A stretch of 62,923 nucleotides of DNA from an uncultured Eubacteriales bacterium (GCA_902765305.1 CACWZI010000002.1:1-62923); one strand, 5' to 3'; positions 25,424 to 34,955 are shown, numbered from the stretch's first letter. Program-made: numbers and translations. Notes: generated by a model from the letters alone, not told the origin.

Positions 25424-27121
25424 ATGAAAAAATGGTTTATCTTCAGATTTTTCCCGGTGGCGCTGGCTTTATCGCTGGTGTTGCTTGTATTTAGTGCCAG
25501 TTGCATAGCGGGGGAAACCGTCAGCACCGAGGCGGCGGCAGCAGCGAAGAAGATGATGGCGCAGATCAGGGCACGTTACGGCGAGAATAAACCGATCACC
25601 GACGACAACTACGACAAGTCGCTGGCGGTCAAGTGCGTGAACGGCACCTTCGTGGGAACAAAGACAGACGATGTCGTTTCTTACAAAGGCATTCCCTATG
25701 TCGGGCAGCAGCCCGTCGGCGAAAACAGGTTCAAAAAGCCTGTTCCGTTCGAGGCGGATGAGGGCGTTTACGAGGCCTATCATTTTGCCAAGGGCTGCCT
25801 TCAGCCAATTAGTGCGGACGACGCGGGATCCCTTGCCGTGCTCGGCGAGGACAGCCTGTATCTGAACATATGGAAAAACACAGCGGATACGTCTGAGAAA
25901 AAACCGGTCATGGTCTGGATCCATGGCGGCGGATTTACCCAGGGCAGCACGATCAATCCTTTGTACGACGGCTTCAATTTCGTGAGGGATAATGGAGACG
26001 TTATTTTGGTTTCCATCGCATATCGTCTGGGCGGCCTGGGCTTTCTCCATCTCTCCCATTTGCCGGACGGCGCAGATTACCCGGATGCCCAGAATCTGGG
26101 AATCCTGGATCAGGTGATGGCACTCAGATGGGTTCATGAGAACATCGCTGCCTTCGGAGGAGACCCGGACAATGTCACGATCTTCGGCGAATCTGCGGGA
26201 GGCTGCAGCGTCACGTTGCTTCCACTGATCCCCGAGGCCAGGAGCTATATCCGCCGCGTTATCGCCGAGAGCGGTACGCCCGCCTTTACAAGCTCCACTG
26301 AGGAGGCAATCGCAGCTGCAGATAAAGCGCTGAAGGCACTGAACTGTGAGACTGTGGCCGATCTTCTCGCCCTTCCGCCGGAGAAAATTGCCGATGTGGT
26401 CGGGGAACTTTTCTCCCTGGAGGTCTGGCCGGAGCGGGACGGCAATCTCATTCCACTGGATCCCTACGATGCTTATCTCAAGGGAGAGGCCAGTCAGATC
26501 GATCTCCTGGAAGGCTGCAACAAGGACGAAATGGGCGAGTTCGTCCATTTTATGACGCCGGATGGGTTTACCGAATTCTTTACCGCGAGAAGAGAGAACC
26601 GGTTTGCGGCCATGTCCAAAGAGGACCTGGAAAAGGCCAGGGCGTTTCTGGACAATACTCCGGGGAATGCCCTTTATAAGACCCGCAGTTTTGGAGATCA
26701 GATGATCTTCATTACGCCCGCGTTCCGTATGTCTGAGAACCATACAGCGGCAGGCGGCCGGACATATCATTATTATTTCAGGGTTGAGAGCTCGATAACG
26801 AATTATCTCTCCGGTCATGCGGCTGAGCTTGCGGCGGTATTCAATAATCCACAGGAGACTTTCTTCAGCGGAAGAGCTTACGACGATGCCTTCAATCATA
26901 CCATGCAGCGCATGTGGGTGAATTTTGCCAAGACGGGCGATCCTTCCCTGACGGCCGGGGAATCTCCCACCGGGAAGGCCATACAGTGGGAACTTTATAA
27001 CTCTGATACCAGGCCGATTATGGTGTTCGATGAATTTAATGTCCATCAAGGATATGAGCCTGACTATGGAATCGTGGACTGGGAGCGAACCTATCCGCTG
27101 ACAAAGTATTTCGTGTTCTGA
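25424..27121 (+). CDS. Secreted carboxylesterase type B, second of three
   Basis: 565 residues with a signal peptide (FFPVALALSLVLLVFSASCIA; the Cys could also be lipobox-like). It keeps WIHGGGF, the nucleophile motif FGESAGGCS and the late His motif SGHAAELAAVF. It resembles the third gene more than the first, for example both contain GENKPI.DxxYDKSLAVKCVNGTFVG. It has its own ribosome binding site (AAGGGAGGG), and the 130-nt gap upstream holds no obvious promoter, so co-transcription with the first gene is plausible. Confidence 0.88.
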   Translation: MKKWFIFRFFPVALALSLVLLVFSASCIAGETVSTEAAAAAKKMMAQIRARYGENKPITDDNYDKSLAVKCVNGTFVGTKTDDVVSYKGIPYVGQQPVGENRFKKPVPFEADEGVYEAYHFAKGCLQPISADDAGSLAVLGEDSLYLNIWKNTADTSEKKPVMVWIHGGGFTQGSTINPLYDGFNFVRDNGDVILVSIAYRLGGLGFLHLSHLPDGADYPDAQNLGILDQVMALRWVHENIAAFGGDPDNVTIFGESAGGCSVTLLPLIPEARSYIRRVIAESGTPAFTSSTEEAIAAADKALKALNCETVADLLALPPEKIADVVGELFSLEVWPERDGNLIPLDPYDAYLKGEASQIDLLEGCNKDEMGEFVHFMTPDGFTEFFTARRENRFAAMSKEDLEKARAFLDNTPGNALYKTRSFGDQMIFITPAFRMSENHTAAGGRTYHYYFRVESSITNYLSGHAAELAAVFNNPQETFFSGRAYDDAFNHTMQRMWVNFAKTGDPSLTAGESPTGKAIQWELYNSDTRPIMVFDEFNVHQGYEPDYGIVDWERTYPLTKYFVF

Positions 27122-27240
27122 TTCGCCTATAACAAGTCTGGAGATGTGTATTTCTTCGGGAAGAAAATGAGCTGATAGTTGAAGGCGAATAGCATCAAAC
27201 GATAGCATAAGAATATTTAGGAGTTAGGAGGAAGATTGTT

Positions 27241-28956
27241 ATGAAACATTGCTTTTCCAGGACTATGGCAATGACACTGACATTGTCACTGGCTGTGATC
27301 AGCTTTTGCGGCAGCAGCTTCGCGGCGAGCAGCAATGACACTAACGTGTCAGGCGCAGGCTTCGAAGCTATAGAATCCTCGGAGAAGGTGAAGCAAGAAT
27401 TAATGGCCCAGTATGGCGAGAATAAGCCAATCATGGACGGTGATTATGACAAGTCGCTGGCGGTCAAATGTGTGAACGGCACCTTTGTCGGAAGAAAGAC
27501 GGATGATAATATCATCGCATATAAGGGCATTCCCTTTGTAGGTCAGCAGCCTGTGGGAGAATACCGTTGGAAAGCTCCGGTGGAATATGGTGCCGATGAT
27601 GGCATCTATGAAGCATATTATAATGGCAAGACCCCTTGCCAGAAAGAGGAAGTCGGCGAAAAGGCCAGCCTCTATGTTCAGGGCGAGGACTGCCTGCATC
27701 TGAACATATGGAAGGCGGACGACACCGGCGCGGAGAAGAAACCCGTGATGGTATGGATTCATGGAGGTGCCTTTGAAATGGGCGGAACCGTGGATCCGCT
27801 ATACGAAGCCCACAATCTTGTCAGGGAAAACCCGTATGTCATCGTCGTCTCCATTGAGTACAGGGTGGGTGTCTTCGGCTTTTTCCATCTGTCCCACCTG
27901 CCGGACGGTGATGACTATCCGGATGCGCAGAATCTGGGACTTATGGATCAGATGATGGCCCTCAAGTGGATCCATGAGAATATTGAGGGCTTTGGCGGCG
28001 ATCCTGAGAATGTAACCATCTTTGGAGAATCTGCCGGTGGTGCCAGCGTGACCCTTTTGCCACTGGTTGAGGGATCCCACGAGTATTTTCAGCGTGTTAT
28101 AGCACAGAGCGGGTCTCCTGTGTTCACCAGATCCACAGAAGAGGCTATTGCCTGCACCGACGAGGTGATGGATAAGCTCGGCTGTAAGACCGTTGCTGAC
28201 CTGCAAAAGGTGGATGTCGAGGATCTGGTGAATGCGTCGGGCGTGCTTGGACTGCGCGTATGGGCGGAACGGGATGGCAGTTTCCTTCCTGCGGATCCTT
28301 ATGAAGCCTATGCAGACGGAGCGGCGAAGGATCTGGATATCCTTCAGGGCTGCAATAAGGACGAAATGGGCTATTTTATATGTGGATTCGGTCTGGAACC
28401 TTACAATGCCTTTGCCGCAGACCGCCTGGAAAAGAAGCTTGCTCAGCTGACGGAGGAAGAGAAAGCACTGGTAGAGAGCTACATGAAGGATGCCGGCGAT
28501 GTGACCGAAACGTATACAAGCACCAGCCGCCTGTTCGACCAGATTACATTCATCGCGCCGTTGTTCAGACTTTCGGAGAATCAGACTATGGCGGGGGGTA
28601 AATCCTACACCTATTTCTTCACGCCGGAATCGGATATTCCGTTGATGAGAAGCGGACACTCGATAGAGCTTCCTGTGGTATTCGACCGCGAGAAAGACAC
28701 GACAGGGCGGGATTTTGACGAGACCTTCTCAAAAATCCTACGCAAGATGTGGGTTCAGTTTGCCAAAACGGGCGACCCGTCTCTCACCGCAGACACATCT
28801 CCCGACGGAAAGGAAAAGGTGTGGCCGCTGTACGATCTGAAGGACAGGCAGGTGATGATCTTCGATGAATTCGATATCCATCCGGAGAAAGAATCCGAAA
28901 GAGCAATCCTCGATTGGGACAGAACCTATTTCCTGACAAAATATTATTGCATCTGA
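27241..28956 (+). CDS. Secreted carboxylesterase type B, third of three
   Basis: 571 residues with a signal peptide (CFSRTMAMTLTLSLAVISFCGSSFA). HGGAF forms the oxyanion hole, FGESAGGAS carries the nucleophile, and RSGHSIELPVVF carries the late His. It shares the N-terminal block with the second gene. RBS is GGAGG about 8 nt upstream. It ends at a palindrome (TTCTGCCGGCAGAA, about 28964-28977), a possible terminator. Three paralogues in a row point to recent tandem expansion. Confidence 0.88.
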   Translation: MKHCFSRTMAMTLTLSLAVISFCGSSFAASSNDTNVSGAGFEAIESSEKVKQELMAQYGENKPIMDGDYDKSLAVKCVNGTFVGRKTDDNIIAYKGIPFVGQQPVGEYRWKAPVEYGADDGIYEAYYNGKTPCQKEEVGEKASLYVQGEDCLHLNIWKADDTGAEKKPVMVWIHGGAFEMGGTVDPLYEAHNLVRENPYVIVVSIEYRVGVFGFFHLSHLPDGDDYPDAQNLGLMDQMMALKWIHENIEGFGGDPENVTIFGESAGGASVTLLPLVEGSHEYFQRVIAQSGSPVFTRSTEEAIACTDEVMDKLGCKTVADLQKVDVEDLVNASGVLGLRVWAERDGSFLPADPYEAYADGAAKDLDILQGCNKDEMGYFICGFGLEPYNAFAADRLEKKLAQLTEEEKALVESYMKDAGDVTETYTSTSRLFDQITFIAPLFRLSENQTMAGGKSYTYFFTPESDIPLMRSGHSIELPVVFDREKDTTGRDFDETFSKILRKMWVQFAKTGDPSLTADTSPDGKEKVWPLYDLKDRQVMIFDEFDIHPEKESERAILDWDRTYFLTKYYCI

Positions 28957-29239
28957 TATCTTTTTCTGCCGGCAGAATGAAAGATGCGGAAGCATTGGGG
29001 TCAGGTAGTGCGCCCAGAAGGGCGTTTCACATAGTGGGATGGAAACATTCATCCGGTAAGCTGTAAGCCACAGCGCCGGAAGCGAGTTTGCGTGGTATGC
29101 GGTAACATATATTGTGAAGTGTAAACAGCATGGCTGTAGGGATGACTGCCCCGCATCGAAAGACCATATTCCCGTTGGACGACGCTGTTGCCTGAGCGGA
29201 AGTCAAAACACATGCGGACGTTATGGCGATGGAAGTGTG

Positions 29240-29741
29240 TGTCTCGTCACGAAGTGCGGCACGTTCACCGTCAAGGTCAGCACCGCCGCGTCGGACACTC
29301 ACACGGCAGGGACGGAAACCTCCCCGACGCTGACCGTGAACAAGGCTAATGATACCGCGACAGCCCCGACGGCGAAAACCGTGGCCTATTACGGCTCTGC
29401 GCAGGAGTTGGTCAACGCCGGTTCCACCAACGATGGCACCCTGTACTGTGACAGGAGGTTATGACGCTGACTACTGCAACACGAGGTCAGTGAAGCTGAA
29501 CCATAGCAGCCTGACTTTGAAGGCAGGCAAGAGCAAGACGCTCAAGGCGACTATGAAGGGTGTTAAAAGCGGCAAGAAAGTGTTGCAGCACATACCAAAG
29601 GTGCGCTTCTACAGCACCAACGCGAATGTGGCGACCGTCGACGCCAATGGCAAGGTGAAGGCTGTTGCGAAGGGCAGCTGCACGATCTATGCCATCGCCA
29701 ACAACGGTGTGCGAAACAGCGTGAAGGTCACGGTGAAATAA
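29240..29741 (+). pseudogene. Remnant of an Ig-repeat surface protein
   Basis: Two frames carry parts of a surface protein. From about 29240 to 29464 one frame reads GTFTVKV...SPTLTVNKANDTATAP, a repeat-domain sequence that stops abruptly. A shifted frame then gives a Big_2-type Ig domain (SVKLNHSSLTLKAGKSKTL, then NVATVDANGKVKAVAKG) ending at 29741. No start codon or signal peptide precedes these, so only the C-terminal end of a much larger gene survives. A terminator follows. Confidence 0.65.
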
Positions 29742-29756
29742 CCGACCATGACAGAG

Positions 29757-29791
29757 ATTGAAGGGGTGACCGAAACGGTCACCCCTTCAAT
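29757..29791. terminator. Bidirectional terminator
   Basis: A perfect 16-bp stem ATTGAAGGGGTGACCG (29757) with loop AAA separates the surface-protein remnant and the convergent argD. Confidence 0.85.
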
Positions 29792-29796
29792 TGAAA

Positions 29797-30960
29797 TTAC
29801 GCGCAGGCCATTTTCAGAACCGCCACGGCCTTTTCCAGCAGGTCCATGGGGATGTTCAGGGCGGGCAGCAGGCGCACCCGGTCCTTGGCGGTCAGGAACA
29901 GCACGCCGTTGTCGATGCACTTCATGACGACCTCCCGGGCGGGCTTGGCCGTCTTGACGCCGATCATCAGGCCCAAACCGCTGACGCCCTCGATGCCGGG
30001 AGCGCCGGTCAGCTGCTCGAAAATGTAGGCGCTGCGCTGGCGCACGCCCTCCAGCAGCGCGTCGTCGATGCGGCTGAGGATGCTCACGCCGCCGGCGCAG
30101 GCCACGGGGTTGCCGCCGAAGGTGGAGCCGTGGTCGCCGGGGGTCAGCACGTCCTGCACCTTTTCGCCCATCAGGCACGCGCCGATGGGTAGCCCGCCGC
30201 CCAGGCCCTTGGCTGTGGAGACGATGTCGGGCTGGATGCCGAAGGTCATGTAGGCGTACAGCGCGCCGCTGCGGCCGTTGCCGGTCTGCACCTCGTCCAC
30301 CATCAGCGGGATGTCGTTCGCGTGGGCGTATTCCGCCAAGGCGTGAACGAAGCCGGCCTCCAGCGGCACCACGCCGCCCTCGCCCTGCACGCACTCGATC
30401 AGTATGCCCGCCACGGGGGTCTTTGCGTCGATGGCCTTCAGCGCTTCCATGTCGCCGGGAGCGATGTGCGCAAAGCCGGGCACCAGCGGCTGGTACAGCT
30501 CGTGGTAGTGGTCCTGGCCGGTGGCGGACAGGGTGGCCAGCGTGCGGCCGTGGAAGCTGTTCTTCAGCGTCACGATGGTGTAGCAGCCCGGGCCCTTTTT
30601 GTCGGCGGAGTACTTGCGAGCCACCTTGATGGCGCACTCGTTGGCCTCCGCGCCGGAATTGCCGAAGAACACCTTCTTCATGCCTGTGCGCTGGCACAGC
30701 ATCTCCGCCAGCTTCGCGCCAGGCTCTGTATAGTAGAGGTTCGAACTGTGGGGGAGCTTGCCCAGCTGCTCGATGACGGCCTGCATCCACAGGTCGTCCG
30801 CCGCGCCGAAGCCGTTCACGGCGATGCCGGAGCCCATGTCGATGTAATCCTTCCCGTCCGCGCCCTTCAGCAGCGACCCCTTGCCCGAAACCAGCTCCAC
30901 CGGAAACCGGGCGTAGGTGTTGGCGATGTAGGCCTTGTCCAATGCCTGAGTATTCCTCAT
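29797..30960 (-). CDS. argD: Acetylornithine aminotransferase
   Basis: 387 residues, the normal size. The PLP-dependent fold is recognised by FFGNSGAEANECAIK, by MVDEVQTGNGRSG and by the Lys-containing STAKGLGGGLPIGA. It converts N-acetylglutamate semialdehyde to N-acetylornithine with glutamate. The start codon ATG at 30960 lies within a run of GGAATGA heptamers that also contains the end of argB, so the ribosome binding site is supplied by the repeat. It is the last gene of the arginine operon. Confidence 0.95.
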   Translation of the reverse strand: MRNTQALDKAYIANTYARFPVELVSGKGSLLKGADGKDYIDMGSGIAVNGFGAADDLWMQAVIEQLGKLPHSSNLYYTEPGAKLAEMLCQRTGMKKVFFGNSGAEANECAIKVARKYSADKKGPGCYTIVTLKNSFHGRTLATLSATGQDHYHELYQPLVPGFAHIAPGDMEALKAIDAKTPVAGILIECVQGEGGVVPLEAGFVHALAEYAHANDIPLMVDEVQTGNGRSGALYAYMTFGIQPDIVSTAKGLGGGLPIGACLMGEKVQDVLTPGDHGSTFGGNPVACAGGVSILSRIDDALLEGVRQRSAYIFEQLTGAPGIEGVSGLGLMIGVKTAKPAREVVMKCIDNGVLFLTAKDRVRLLPALNIPMDLLEKAVAVLKMACA

Positions 30961-31877
30961 TCCTCATTCCTCATTCCTAATTGATGGTCTCTGTGTTGTT
31001 CTTCGTTCATCGAGCTCGCGCCTTTGATCATCGTGCCTGCGCCTTCGTCGGTGAGCAGCTCCATCAGTATGGAGTGGGGAACGCGGCCGTCCATGATGAT
31101 GACCTTCTTCACGCCCCGGCGAATGGCCTCCACGCAGCACTCCATCTTGGGGATCATGCCGCCGGAGATGACGCCCTCCTGGCGCAGCCGGGTCGCTTCC
31201 ATGACGGAAAGCTCGGGGATCAGCGTGGTGGGGTCGTCCTTGTCCCGAAGCAGGCCGGGGATGTCCGACAGCATGATCAGGCGCTCGGCCTCCAGCGCCC
31301 CGGCCACCCGGGCCGCGGCGGTGTCGCCGTTGATGTTGTAGGCGTTGCCCTCCCGGTCGCAGCCCAGCGTGGAGATCACGGGAATGTAGCCCTTCTCCAG
31401 CAGGTCGGTGACCGGCTGGATGTTGATATGAGTGATCTCACCCACGTAGCCCAGCCGCTCGTCCTTGATCTCAGCCTCGATCAGCCGGCCGTCCATGCCG
31501 GAGATGCCCATGGCCTGGCCGCCCTTCATCTCCAGCAGGTTCACCAGCGTCTTGTTGATCTTGCCCGCCAGCACCATCTGCACGATGTCCACGGTCTCCC
31601 GGTCGGTCACCCGCAGGCCGTCCACGAACACGGCCTCCTTGCCCAGGGCCTTCATGGTCTGGCTGATCTCCGGGCCGCCGCCGTGCACCAGCACTACTTT
31701 TACGCCGATCAGCCACAGCAGCACCACGTCCTCCATGACCTGCTGCTTCAGTTGCTCGTTTACCATGGCGTTGCCGCCGTACTTCACCACCACGACCTTG
31801 CCGGTGTAGCGCCGGATATAGGGCAGCGCCTGCACCAGCACCTCGGCCCGCTCGGCGTTGGAAAACAGTTTATCCAT
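30957..31877 (-). CDS. argB: Acetylglutamate kinase, C-terminus extended into a repeat
   Basis: 306 residues. The amino-acid-kinase motifs are intact: VVVKYGGNAMV near residue 28, LVHGGGPEISQTM for substrate binding, and MSDIPGLL. The family normally ends near EGAGTMI; here about 20 more residues follow (ending GMRNEE), read out of the heptamer repeats GGAATGA at 30958-30985. ArgB phosphorylates N-acetylglutamate and is often the arginine-feedback site. The start is 11 nt from argJ. Confidence 0.95.
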   Translation of the reverse strand: MDKLFSNAERAEVLVQALPYIRRYTGKVVVVKYGGNAMVNEQLKQQVMEDVVLLWLIGVKVVLVHGGGPEISQTMKALGKEAVFVDGLRVTDRETVDIVQMVLAGKINKTLVNLLEMKGGQAMGISGMDGRLIEAEIKDERLGYVGEITHINIQPVTDLLEKGYIPVISTLGCDREGNAYNINGDTAAARVAGALEAERLIMLSDIPGLLRDKDDPTTLIPELSVMEATRLRQEGVISGGMIPKMECCVEAIRRGVKKVIIMDGRVPHSILMELLTDEGAGTMIKGASSMNEEQHRDHQLGMRNEE

Positions 31878-31888
31878 GATCGCTCCTT

Positions 31889-33136
31889 TTAGGACCTGTA
31901 ATCCCCGTTGATCTTCACATAGTCATAGGTTAAATCGCAGCCCCAGGCGGTGGCCTCCGCGCTGCCCATTTTCATGTCGCAGCAGAATCGGATCTCTTTT
32001 TCGGAAAGGATCGCCAGCGCCCTGTCTTCGTCGAAGGCCTGCACGCAGCCGTTCCTGTAGAAGCAGAGGGTATCGTCCTTGCCCACCAGGTAGAGCTCGA
32101 TCACCGCGGGGTCGAAATCCACGCCCGCGTAGCCCAGCGCGCAGAGTATCCGGCCGCAGTTGGCATCCTTGCCGTAGATCATCGCCTTCACCAGGCTGGA
32201 GCCCACCACCGAGCGGGCCAGCGTCCGGGCGTGTTCCTTGGTGTCGGCGCCCGTCACCTTCATTTCCATCAGGTGGGTCGCGCCTTCGCCGTCCCCGGCC
32301 ATGAGGATGGCCAGCGTCCGGCAGACGGTGAACAGCGCCTCGCGGAAGGCCGCAAAGGCCGCGCTCCCGGCGGCGACGGGTTCGTTGTCCGCCGCGCCGT
32401 TGGCCAGTACCAGCAGCGTGTCGTTGGTGCTGGTGTCGCCGTCCACTGAGATCATGTTGAAGGTGTCGGCCACCACGTCGCTGACAGCCTGCTGCAGCAG
32501 GGCCGAATCGATGGCGCAGTCGGTGGTGATGTAGGCCAGCATCGTGCACATGTTGGGATGGATCATGCCCGAGCCCTTGCTCATGCCGCCCATGCGGACC
32601 TTCACGGTGCCCTGACCGTTTGCGGCGGGCAGCTCGAAGGCCACGGCGCATTCCTTGTTGACGGTGTCGGTGGTCATGATGGCCCTGCTGGCGGCGGTGC
32701 CCGCCTCCAAGTTGTTCGACAGCGTCTGCTTCATCATGGTCACGCCCGCGGTGATGCGGTCGAGGGGCAGGTTCGGCCCGATCACGCCGGTGGAGCCCAG
32801 CAGCACCTGATCGGCGGGGATGCCCAGCGCCTTGGCGGTGAAGTCGGCGGTCTGCCGGCACATGGCCATGCCCGTCTCACCGGTGGCCGCGTTGGCGATG
32901 CCGGCGTTGATCACCACGGCCCGAGCCGCCCTGACATTCTGTACGATCTGCCGGTCCCACACCACCGGCGCGGCCTTGACCACGTTGCTGGTGAAGGTGC
33001 CCGCCACCGCGCAGGACCTATCGCTGAGAAGCATCGCCATGTCGGTGCGCCCCCGGTACTTGATGCCCGCGGCGCAGCAGGCTGCCTTAAAGCCCGCAGC
33101 CGCCGTCACGCCGCCGGGAATGATGTCAATCTTCAT
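31889..33136 (-). CDS. argJ: Bifunctional ornithine acetyltransferase/N-acetylglutamate synthase
   Basis: 415 residues. The autocleavage region KGSGMIHPNMCTMLAYITTD contains the conserved SGMI-x-PNM-x-TML site; the nucleophile Thr generated by self-cleavage is in that block. ArgJ recycles the acetyl group from acetylornithine to glutamate. Its start overlaps the GNAT gene by 11 nt. Presence of argJ makes a separate ArgA formally dispensable. Confidence 0.95.
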   Translation of the reverse strand: MKIDIIPGGVTAAAGFKAACCAAGIKYRGRTDMAMLLSDRSCAVAGTFTSNVVKAAPVVWDRQIVQNVRAARAVVINAGIANAATGETGMAMCRQTADFTAKALGIPADQVLLGSTGVIGPNLPLDRITAGVTMMKQTLSNNLEAGTAASRAIMTTDTVNKECAVAFELPAANGQGTVKVRMGGMSKGSGMIHPNMCTMLAYITTDCAIDSALLQQAVSDVVADTFNMISVDGDTSTNDTLLVLANGAADNEPVAAGSAAFAAFREALFTVCRTLAILMAGDGEGATHLMEMKVTGADTKEHARTLARSVVGSSLVKAMIYGKDANCGRILCALGYAGVDFDPAVIELYLVGKDDTLCFYRNGCVQAFDEDRALAILSEKEIRFCCDMKMGSAEATAWGCDLTYDYVKINGDYRS

Positions 33137-33593
33137 TGTCCTCTCCTATAAATCTCGTGATGTTCTTCCCGTTCAGCACGAACTCATAATAATTCACGTC
33201 GCACTTCTTCCAGCCGATCTGCCGCCAGAAGGCGTTGCCCACGTCGTTGTTTGCGAAGGCGATGAGCGAGACCTTGTTGATGCCCATCTCCCGCAGGCGT
33301 TCCATGCAGTAACCCACCATCCGGGTGCCGATGCGTTTTCGCCGGTATTCCCGGGCCACACAGACGTGGTAAAGGGCGCCCTGACGCCCGTCCGATCCAC
33401 AGAGGATCGAGCCGACGATGCGCCCACCCACCATGGCCACCACGCTGGTGGTGGGGTTGCGGCGGATGAAGCGGGCTACGTCCTCCCGGGAGTCGTCCAG
33501 CGCCCGTATGCCGAAGCCCCGTATGGTCATCCACAGCGCCCGAACGGCGTCGTAGTCCTCTTCCCGCATGGGCAGGATCTGTACCTCATCCAT
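33126..33593 (-). CDS. GNAT acetyltransferase within the arginine operon
   Basis: 155 residues with the GNAT fold: acetyl-CoA loop REYRRKRIGTRMV near 96-108 and the paired strand LIAFANNDVGNAFWRQIGW. It resembles the YpeA type of E. coli (GxxGxxYHVCV block). It overlaps argC by 8 nt and argJ by 11 nt, so it is a genuine member of the operon. It could be a short N-acetylglutamate synthase that primes the cycle or a protein N-acetyltransferase; the sequence does not decide. Confidence 0.75.
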   Translation of the reverse strand: MDEVQILPMREEDYDAVRALWMTIRGFGIRALDDSREDVARFIRRNPTTSVVAMVGGRIVGSILCGSDGRQGALYHVCVAREYRRKRIGTRMVGYCMERLREMGINKVSLIAFANNDVGNAFWRQIGWKKCDVNYYEFVLNGKNITRFIGEDNED

Positions 33594-34521
33594 GGCAGCC
33601 GATCACCAGTCCCTCCGTCTCGTCGATGCCCAGCAGCAGGTTCATGTTCTGCAGGGCCGCGCCGGAAGCCCCCTTGCCCAGGTTGTCGAAGCGGGCGGTC
33701 ACGAGGATGCGCTCCGCGTTGCCCGCGACGCTGATCTGCATGTCATCCCGGCCCGACAGCGCCCCGGCGGACAGAAAGCCGCTTTCGTCCGCGGCTTCGG
33801 CGAAGTTCACCACAGGGCCTTCATAGGCCGCGCGATAGGCCGCCTTCACGTCGTCGATAGAACCGTTCAGCTGGTCCGCGAACAGGGGCACGCTGACCTC
33901 CATGCCGCTGTAAAAGTCGCCCACGATGGGCATGAACGCCGGGACACGGGTCAACCCGCACACCGCGGCCATCTCCTTCAGGTGCTTGTGCTGCTGACCC
34001 AGGCCATACTGGCGCGGGGCGTCCAGCAGCGGGCTGCGGCCTTCGGCCTCGTATTCGGCGATCATCTTCTTGCCGCCGCCGGAATAGCCGGTCAGCGACG
34101 TGCAGCACAGCAGGGCATCTTTATTCAACAGCCCCGCGTGGACCAGCGGTGCGACCAGCGCGATGAAGCCGCTGGCGTGGCAGCCGGGGTTGGCGATGCG
34201 CTTCGACGCGGCAATGCGCGCGCGTTGTCCGGGCAGCTCGGCAAAGCCGTACACCCAGCCTTCGGCGGTGCGGTGGGCGGTGGAGGTGTCGATGACGGCG
34301 GTATCGGGATTGTCTACCAAGGCGACCGCCTCGATGGCGGCTGCGTCCGGCAGGCACAAAAAGGCGATGTCCGCTCCGTTCAGCGCGTCCTTCCGGGCCG
34401 ATGGGTCCTTGCGCAGGGCCTCCGGCAGGGTGATCAGCTCGATCCCCGGCCGTTCGGCCAGCCGTTCCCGTATCCGCAGGCCCGTGGTGCCCGCGCTGCC
34501 GTCAATGAAAATCCGCTTCAT
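33586..34521 (-). CDS. argC: N-acetyl-gamma-glutamyl-phosphate reductase, type 2 (short form)
   Basis: 311 residues from the ATG at 34521, with GGAGGCGG upstream; the frame runs 11 residues further but without a site. The NADP loop DGSAGTTGLRIRERL is at the N-terminus and the catalytic cysteine motif NPGCHASGF is at about 120-130. The shortened form fits the type-2 ArgC family. It reduces N-acetylglutamyl phosphate to the semialdehyde. It is the first gene of the operon. Confidence 0.94.
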   Translation of the reverse strand: MKRIFIDGSAGTTGLRIRERLAERPGIELITLPEALRKDPSARKDALNGADIAFLCLPDAAAIEAVALVDNPDTAVIDTSTAHRTAEGWVYGFAELPGQRARIAASKRIANPGCHASGFIALVAPLVHAGLLNKDALLCCTSLTGYSGGGKKMIAEYEAEGRSPLLDAPRQYGLGQQHKHLKEMAAVCGLTRVPAFMPIVGDFYSGMEVSVPLFADQLNGSIDDVKAAYRAAYEGPVVNFAEAADESGFLSAGALSGRDDMQISVAGNAERILVTARFDNLGKGASGAALQNMNLLLGIDETEGLVIGCHG

Positions 34522-34556
34522 GTCCGCCTCCAGAAGTGCTTTATAAATATACAAGA

Positions 34557-34610
34557 ATTATACGGCTAAAGGCCGCTTTAGGCAAGTTAAATGTGCATTA
34601 TTATTCGTTG
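34557..34610 (-). promoter_or_regulatory. argC promoter with candidate ARG box
   Basis: On the minus strand TTGCCT (34580-34585) and TATAAT (34557-34562) are 17 bp apart. An AT-rich sequence TTATTATTCG near 34598-34608, upstream of the -35, resembles an ArgR/AhrC half-box, and a CTAAAG...CTTTAG dyad lies in the spacer. The ARG box is a guess from motif likeness. Confidence 0.6.
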
Positions 34611-34690
34611 AAAATGTATAATCATGCGTGATAATGATTGAATATACAACATGGCGCGCTTTGACGCAATGAACATTTAATACAGGCGCG

Positions 34691-34719
34691 TTGACACGCG
34701 CCCTTTTTTGTGATAGCAT
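34691..34719 (+). promoter_or_regulatory. Promoter of the lysine/DAP operon
   Basis: TTGACA (34691-34696) and TAGCAT (34714-34719) are 17 bp apart. A GGCGCGT/ACGCGCC hairpin overlaps the -35 and may be the end of an upstream minus-strand transcript. Confidence 0.7.
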
Positions 34720-34748
34720 AATGCCATAACCGAATATTGCGATTAAAG

Positions 34749-34901
34749 GATAGAGGCGCAGTTGTCATCAGTAGGGCCGGTGCAAGGCATCGCAAAGCCG
34801 TTGCCGGTCGTGAAAGGGGCCGCTGCCGAAGACGGGGAGGGCGGTCTCCGTCTGGGCGAACGGACAATATCCGTTCGACTGCCGCGTTTGCGGAGCGCTA
34901 T
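34749..34901 (+). promoter_or_regulatory. Lysine riboswitch (L-box)
   Basis: The leader has the L-box blocks in order: GAGGCGCAG near the P1 5' side, CATCAGTAG, GAAAGGGGCCGCTGCCGAAG (20 bases at about 34812), CTGGGCGAAC, and GACTGCCGCG, closing with GCGCTAT that pairs with ATAG(A)GGCGC. Lysine binding in the aptamer would favour the terminator at 34956, lowering dapA expression. Confidence 0.9.
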
Positions 34902-34955
34902 GGATTAATCGAAGTACTGCCGCGCCTGTGCGGGGCGGGCGATGTCGATTGGAAC

